A stretch of 64,000 nt of DNA from Actinomycetes bacterium (lineage in GTDB: Bacteria; Actinomycetota; Thermoleophilia; RBG-16-64-13), in assembly GCA_024637035.1 (NCBI GenBank), contig JAGXFW010000026.1:1-64000 (forward strand), written 5' to 3'. Numbering within the stretch: the stretch's first letter is position 1; every line of letters starts with the position of its first letter. The notes under the pieces are model-generated. The model did no database searches. It worked only from the letters and a program-made list of their open reading frames with translations, and was not told the DNA's origin. Below are positions 59,822-64,000 of the stretch, piece by piece. Both the position numbers and the translations under genes were made by a program.

Positions 59822-60622
59822 CTACACTGCCAGACGCCCGTCCTTGTACGCCTGGATGTAGCGCAGACTGAACCTGTCTCTGCCCGCCAGCGCCTCCGAC
59901 GCGAAGAGGAGGGCGGTGAGCACGCCGTCCAGAGGATCGAGGATCACCGCGTCGAGTCCGCTCGCCACACCGAGGACGGCGAATGCGCGATTGATATGCC
60001 GCCTCTCCGGCAGACCGTACGAGACGTTGCTGAGCCCCGTGACGAAGTGGAGCCCGGGGTAGCCCTCGCCGAGTCGGGCCATGAGTTCCAGAGTGGCGAT
60101 GATCGCCTCAGGGTCGGTGCCGAGAGAACGCACGAGCGGATCGAAGTAGATGTCGCCCACGGCGAGACCGTCGGCCAACAGGCGTTCGACCAGGGCGGCG
60201 CCCACGTCGAACGCCGGGAAGCCGCCTCCAGGGATACCCCGGTCGTCCATGCCCAGAGCGACGACCGAGGAACCGTGCTCCTTCACCAGGGGCAGGACGG
60301 CCGCGTAGCGGGCCTCTTCGCCACTGATGGAGTTGACGATGGCCTTCCCGTCGTGGGCGGCCAGTCCGGCGGCCAGAGCCGCCGGACTGGGGCTGTCGAT
60401 GCACAGCGGCAGGCCCGAGGCGCCCTGTGCCGTGCGCACGAGCCACGCCAGCGACTCGGGCTCTTCCTCCATGGTCACCGAGCCGCAGTTGACGTCAAGG
60501 TAGTGGGCGCCGGCGTCGCGCTGGGCGACCGCCTCAGCCTCCACGGTGCCGGCGTCGCGGGCTACGACGGCGTCGCGGATCTCGTCGCGGGCAGTGTTGA
60601 TGCGTTCGCCGATCAGCAACAT
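59822..60622 (-). CDS. Methyltetrahydrofolate:corrinoid methyltransferase (pterin-binding)
   Basis: This 266-residue TIM barrel matches the pterin-binding family of AcsE, MtgA and MetH folate domains. GERINTARDEI is at the N-terminus, AGAHYLDVNCGSVTMEEEP carries the Asp-x-Asn pterin contact, and IVNSISGEEARY and FDPLVRSLGTD follow. It probably moves the methyl group from the corrinoid protein to tetrahydrofolate (methyltransferase II). It lies 8 bp after the corrinoid protein gene, on the same strand, so the two are coupled. Confidence 0.88.
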   Translation of the reverse strand: MLLIGERINTARDEIRDAVVARDAGTVEAEAVAQRDAGAHYLDVNCGSVTMEEEPESLAWLVRTAQGASGLPLCIDSPSPAALAAGLAAHDGKAIVNSISGEEARYAAVLPLVKEHGSSVVALGMDDRGIPGGGFPAFDVGAALVERLLADGLAVGDIYFDPLVRSLGTDPEAIIATLELMARLGEGYPGLHFVTGLSNVSYGLPERRHINRAFAVLGVASGLDAVILDPLDGVLTALLFASEALAGRDRFSLRYIQAYKDGRLAV

Positions 60623-60630
60623 GCCGCCGC

Positions 60631-61278
<648 letters not shown>

Positions 61279-61323
61279 TCTTCCCCCTAACACAGTGCCA
61301 GCCCAACACGTGGTCCAGCCCGC

Positions 61324-62694
61324 TCACATGGTCCATTGCCACAGCCACGCGTAGGCCATGGCTTCGAGTTGCTCCCAGGGTTCTCGGATCAGACGCTCGT
61401 CGCCCGGCACGCTCCCCCCGAGTTCCCCTTTCTTCACCTGCCACGGCGTAGCCCGCTTGGGAAAAGCGAAAGCGCGCACTTCGATCGGACCGGCCGTGTC
61501 CTTCGGCCGTGGCGCGATGTCGGGTGAGTAGACGCCGAACTCGAGAACGGCGTCGATCATGGCGCGGTAGTTCTCAGGCTTCGTGGTGTAGGGGATGTTG
61601 CACCCCCCACCGATTATGAAGCCACCGCCTTCACCCACCGTTTCACACAGCTCTCGCACACGAGAGCGGATGCCCTCGGGCGTGCCCAGGATGAACTCCG
61701 AGTCCTGGATCCCCCCCGCCAGGCACTGGTGGTGCCCGATGTCCTTCTTCGCCCTGAAGATGTCGCCCTGGTTATCGATATCGCAGACGACGCTGCCCTT
61801 GGGGAGTTCCAGCATATGGTGCCAATGGGCGCCCCAGTCACCCTCCAAATAGGCGCGTACCTTGTACCCCGCGCCGATGAGGATCTCGAGCACCCTCTTG
61901 AACGAGGGCCAGTAGAACCTGTCAAACTGCTCCGGAGAGAGGAAGCACGCCTTGTGCGTGGGCACGAAGATCGGATAGCGCCGGAGTGGGTCGGCGGTGC
62001 TGAGCGCGAAGTTGGCCATCTCCTCCACCAGACGGTCGCACGCCGCCACGACCTTCTCGGGCTGACGAAAGCAGTCCATGATCGCCCCGGTGAGACCCCG
62101 CATAGTGTCGGCCAGCACGTCGAACGGAGCTACGAATGCACCCGTCATCGGCTGGGGCATGCCGCAGACCTCCTGCAGCTGAGCCGAACGGTTGCGCATG
62201 ATCTGCGCGAACATGCTCTGTGCCATGCCGCTCTTGAGGAACGCCAGGTAGGAGCGGGACGAGCCGGGAGACTCGTACTCTCCCAACACACGCGGGAGCC
62301 AGCGCTCGAACATGAACGCGAGCGGGTCTGCGATGAGCTCGTCGTACTCATCGGCCATCATGTATTCCCGCTCGACGAACTGGAACTGGTCTCGAGCAGG
62401 AAGATCGCGGCCGGGCAGCTTGTACGTGCGAAGGCCGATCGCGTCCAACTGCGGGCCCCAGAGGCGGTTGTTGCGAAGCACGTCGGTCTCTGGGAAGTCG
62501 CGGACGAAAGCCATCTCCGCCGCGAGCCACTTCGCCGGATCGTACAGCGTCTCTTGGTTGGTGTTACCCGAGTACACCTCGGCGAAGTAGTTGCTGCCGG
62601 CTGCGATAGGGACGCGATCCGTGGGCTCCAGGGCGATAGCAGCCTGGTACCGCCCCAGGCGGAGGTCGTATAGCGCTCTCGTCTCCTCGGTCAC
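61324..62694 (-). CDS. URO-D-family corrinoid methyltransferase (methyltransferase I candidate)
   Basis: This 456-residue protein has the uroporphyrinogen-decarboxylase-like fold used by methanol-, methylamine- and methoxyaromatic-specific methyltransferases: ALEPTDRVPIAAGSNYFAEV, LAGGIQDSEFILGTPEGIRS and FIIGGGCNIPYTTKPENY. It lacks the HxC of MtaA at the usual place; Cys residues in HHQCLAGG and GGGCNIP with acidic residues in LEGDW may form its zinc site. GTG at 62694 follows a G-rich sequence; a frame back to 62760 overlaps the promoter. The methyl donor is not known. Two corrinoid proteins and a pterin enzyme are encoded alongside. Confidence 0.83.
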   Translation of the reverse strand: MTEETRALYDLRLGRYQAAIALEPTDRVPIAAGSNYFAEVYSGNTNQETLYDPAKWLAAEMAFVRDFPETDVLRNNRLWGPQLDAIGLRTYKLPGRDLPARDQFQFVEREYMMADEYDELIADPLAFMFERWLPRVLGEYESPGSSRSYLAFLKSGMAQSMFAQIMRNRSAQLQEVCGMPQPMTGAFVAPFDVLADTMRGLTGAIMDCFRQPEKVVAACDRLVEEMANFALSTADPLRRYPIFVPTHKACFLSPEQFDRFYWPSFKRVLEILIGAGYKVRAYLEGDWGAHWHHMLELPKGSVVCDIDNQGDIFRAKKDIGHHQCLAGGIQDSEFILGTPEGIRSRVRELCETVGEGGGFIIGGGCNIPYTTKPENYRAMIDAVLEFGVYSPDIAPRPKDTAGPIEVRAFAFPKRATPWQVKKGELGGSVPGDERLIREPWEQLEAMAYAWLWQWTM

Positions 62695-62758
62695 CGTCGC
62701 CCCCTTCCCCCGGTGTCGTGCGCGCCTCGTCGGGCGGTGCGAAACCACCTCCATGAAC

Positions 62759-62787
62759 AATATATATATCTATAGAGAAGGAGTCAA
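62759..62787 (-). promoter_or_regulatory. Promoter of the URO-D methyltransferase operon
   Basis: On the minus strand TTGACT (62787-62782) and TATATT (62764-62759) are exactly 17 bp apart. The start site would be near 62752, giving a leader of about 58 nt to the GTG at 62694. Confidence 0.8.
62761..62780. promoter_or_regulatory. AT-rich operator-like block inside the URO-D operon promoter
   Basis: Read on the minus strand it is CTTCTCTATAGATATATATA, filling the spacer between -35 and -10. It matches the block at 54767-54786 in 17 of 20 positions. A protein bound here would block RNA polymerase, which suggests repression. Confidence 0.7.
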
Positions 62788-62876
62788 ATGCGCAGGGATC
62801 GCGTCGCCGGAAGCCCCGTCAAGAAGAGGATACTGGGGATGCGCGGACCGGTCACGGCGGGAACGAGGCACCTGCT

Positions 62877-63554
62877 TCAGCGGGCGGTGAGTTCCTCACA
62901 GATCCGAACGCCTTCCATAGCGTCGCTCGCCCAGTAGCGAGCCCCCGTGTACCGGGCGACTGTCTCGTCCACGACCACTCCGCCGATGACGATGGGCAGA
63001 TCGGCGAGCTCACCCCCGGCGGCACGGAAGACGTCCACCGTGTCCCTCATCGAGGCGTACGATGCCGACGTGAGCCCCGAGAGCCCTACGACATCTGGGG
63101 CGAAGGCGCCGGCCTCCTCCAGGAATCTCGCCGGCGACACGTCGACGCCCAAGTCGTGCACGCTGAACCCGAACCCCCTCAACACGGTGGCAAGGATGTT
63201 CTTGCCGATGTCGTGGATATCGCCCTGAACCGTGCCGACAAGCACCCGACCGGATGCCCCTCCACTCTGCTCGGCCTCGAGCTCCGGTCCCAACCTGGCA
63301 AGGATGCCTCGAAAGATCTCGCCTGCCATGATGAGTCCCGAGAGGTAGTAGGTGCCCCGCTCGTAGAGCTCACCCACCAGACGCATGCCCTCTTCCCCGG
63401 CCTGTGTGATGGCCAGGGGACTCTCGCCGGCCGCCAGCGCCGCTTCCGCGAGCCCGAGAGCCACGGGCTCATCCAGGTCGGCGATAGCACGCACCAACTC
63501 GTGCATCCTGCGCCCGTCTTCTCCCCCCGACGGGTTCGGCGCGCCGTTACCCAT
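62877..63554 (-). CDS. Corrinoid protein (methyl-carrier), second copy
   Basis: This 225-residue paralog of the protein at 60631 has a helical cap (VGELYERGTYYLSGLIMAGE) and a B12 domain with GTVQGDIHDIGKNILATVLR (His ligand) and VVGLSGLTSASYASM, VIGGVVVDETVARYTGARYW. Its ATG overlaps the stop of the GntR gene (TGATG), so it is coupled to the regulator rather than to the methyltransferase. It may serve another methyltransferase encoded beyond the window or act as an alternative carrier. The 182-bp stretch 62695-62876 holds only the promoter and operator. Confidence 0.92.
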   Translation of the reverse strand: MGNGAPNPSGGEDGRRMHELVRAIADLDEPVALGLAEAALAAGESPLAITQAGEEGMRLVGELYERGTYYLSGLIMAGEIFRGILARLGPELEAEQSGGASGRVLVGTVQGDIHDIGKNILATVLRGFGFSVHDLGVDVSPARFLEEAGAFAPDVVGLSGLTSASYASMRDTVDVFRAAGGELADLPIVIGGVVVDETVARYTGARYWASDAMEGVRICEELTAR

Positions 63555-64000
63555 CACTCTGGCCAGTCCGCGCCGAGTGTCGTGACCAGCTGGAACTCGT
63601 CGCTGAGGAAGTAGAACTGGCCCCAGCTCACCGGGGCCCCATCGAAGTCTTCGAAGGTGTGCTCCAGACAGAATACGGCCGTGCCGGCCGGGCGCTCGAG
63701 ATAGCCGGCAGTCTCGTCATCGAGATTCACCGCGCGAATCGAAAGACGCGCCCTGGCGAATCCCTCACCGCCCGCCGACTTCAGGACTCCATCGAGTGAT
63801 GTGATCTGCAGCTGCGACTCCACCAACGGTCGGCGCGGGTCGTACACCACGAACTCGGAGTGGCACATGAACGGGTGCCCATCGTTCAGGAACAGCCGGC
63901 GCAAGAACACCGCGCTGTCTCCCGGGCCGAGGCCGAGCATGACCGCCACATCTTCCCGCGCGGGCACGATAGACGCGGTGAGCAGGCGGACCTCCGTCGA
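63554..64000 (-). CDS. GntR-family regulator, UTRA ligand-binding domain (5' end beyond window)
   Basis: The last 148 codons are present; the frame is open to the window edge, and the N-terminal DNA-binding domain is missing. The visible part matches the UTRA domain of the HutC subfamily: MLGLGPGDSAVFLRRLFLND, GHPFMCHSEFVVYDPRRP, RLSIRAVNLDDETAGYLERP and FCLEHTFEDFDGAPVSWGQF. These regulators bind a small-molecule effector and usually repress neighbouring catabolic operons. It is the most likely regulator of the AT-rich operators at 54767 and 62761. Translationally coupled to the corrinoid gene. Confidence 0.85.
   Translation of the reverse strand, partial: STEVRLLTASIVPAREDVAVMLGLGPGDSAVFLRRLFLNDGHPFMCHSEFVVYDPRRPLVESQLQITSLDGVLKSAGGEGFARARLSIRAVNLDDETAGYLERPAGTAVFCLEHTFEDFDGAPVSWGQFYFLSDEFQLVTTLGADWPE

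Overview
The window is 64 kb of GC-rich bacterial chromosome with short intergenic gaps, many GTG starts and several promoters placed so close to start codons that the transcripts would be leaderless. A candidate 6C RNA (a small RNA known from Actinobacteria), VanW, Thr-rich linkers on exported proteins, complete leucine degradation and a corrinoid/TRAP/molybdenum-hydroxylase island suggest an uncultured actinobacterium, perhaps from one of the deep-branching anaerobic or facultative lineages. This is inference: there is no rRNA gene or other decisive marker. No transposase, CRISPR array or phage gene was seen.

Layout. (1) 1-0.8 kb: end of a secreted carbohydrate-binding-type protein, a 58-codon gene resembling a lasso-RiPP precursor, and tRNA-Arg(CCT). 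(2) 1.1-7.8 kb: leucine catabolism (both methylcrotonyl-CoA carboxylase subunits, methylglutaconyl-CoA hydratase, HMG-CoA lyase; isovaleryl-CoA dehydrogenase on the other strand). (3) 7.9-18.5 kb: housekeeping and envelope genes (HAD phosphatase, DUF89, Ddl, aminotransferase, DUF4126, a PCMT-acylphosphatase fusion, a lipoprotein HtrA, UppP, UPF0173), then BioY and BirA, which supply and attach biotin, the cofactor of the carboxylase. (4) 18.6-35.2 kb: an envelope-stress neighbourhood: VanW, an ECF sigma factor, a one-strand block of two DUF2207 proteins, an SPFH protein, a coiled-coil protein, four other zinc-ribbon proteins and a bacterial eRF1-like (baeRF) protein, then PolX and a LiaI/LiaF-toastrack pair. 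Six proteins of the block carry seven zinc ribbons; it looks like an enlarged Bacillus YdjGHI (PspA partner) module without a recognisable PspA. (5) 35.3-43.3 kb, minus strand: TatA, MeaB, thiolase, acyl-CoA dehydrogenase, two-part methylmalonyl-CoA mutase, crotonase and thioesterase, for short-chain acyl-CoA and propionate metabolism. (6) 43.5-48.2 kb: a HEAT-repeat/HD-GYP gene pair sharing an N-terminal domain, a 162-bp palindromic element directly after the HD-GYP stop codon, the 6C RNA with its own promoter and terminator, and an MBL hydrolase.

(7) 48.3-64 kb: a catabolic island. A YqeC-MocA fusion (molybdenum/selenium cofactor handling) is divergent from a three-subunit molybdenum hydroxylase whose large subunit has 4-hydroxybenzoyl-CoA-reductase-like motifs. 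Then come a decayed gene, a 37-residue membrane miniprotein with its own strong promoter, an acyl-CoA ligase, a complete TRAP transporter, and on the opposite strand a corrinoid methyl-transfer set (URO-D-type methyltransferase, two corrinoid proteins, a pterin methyltransferase) with a GntR/UTRA regulator cut by the window end. An AT-rich operator-like block (17 of 20 bases shared) lies at the promoter of both the ligase/TRAP operon and the methyltransferase operon, suggesting one regulon. The working model is uptake of a methoxylated (perhaps aromatic) acid, demethylation to methyl-tetrahydrofolate, CoA activation and reductive processing by the molybdenum enzyme. The substrate itself cannot be read from the sequence.
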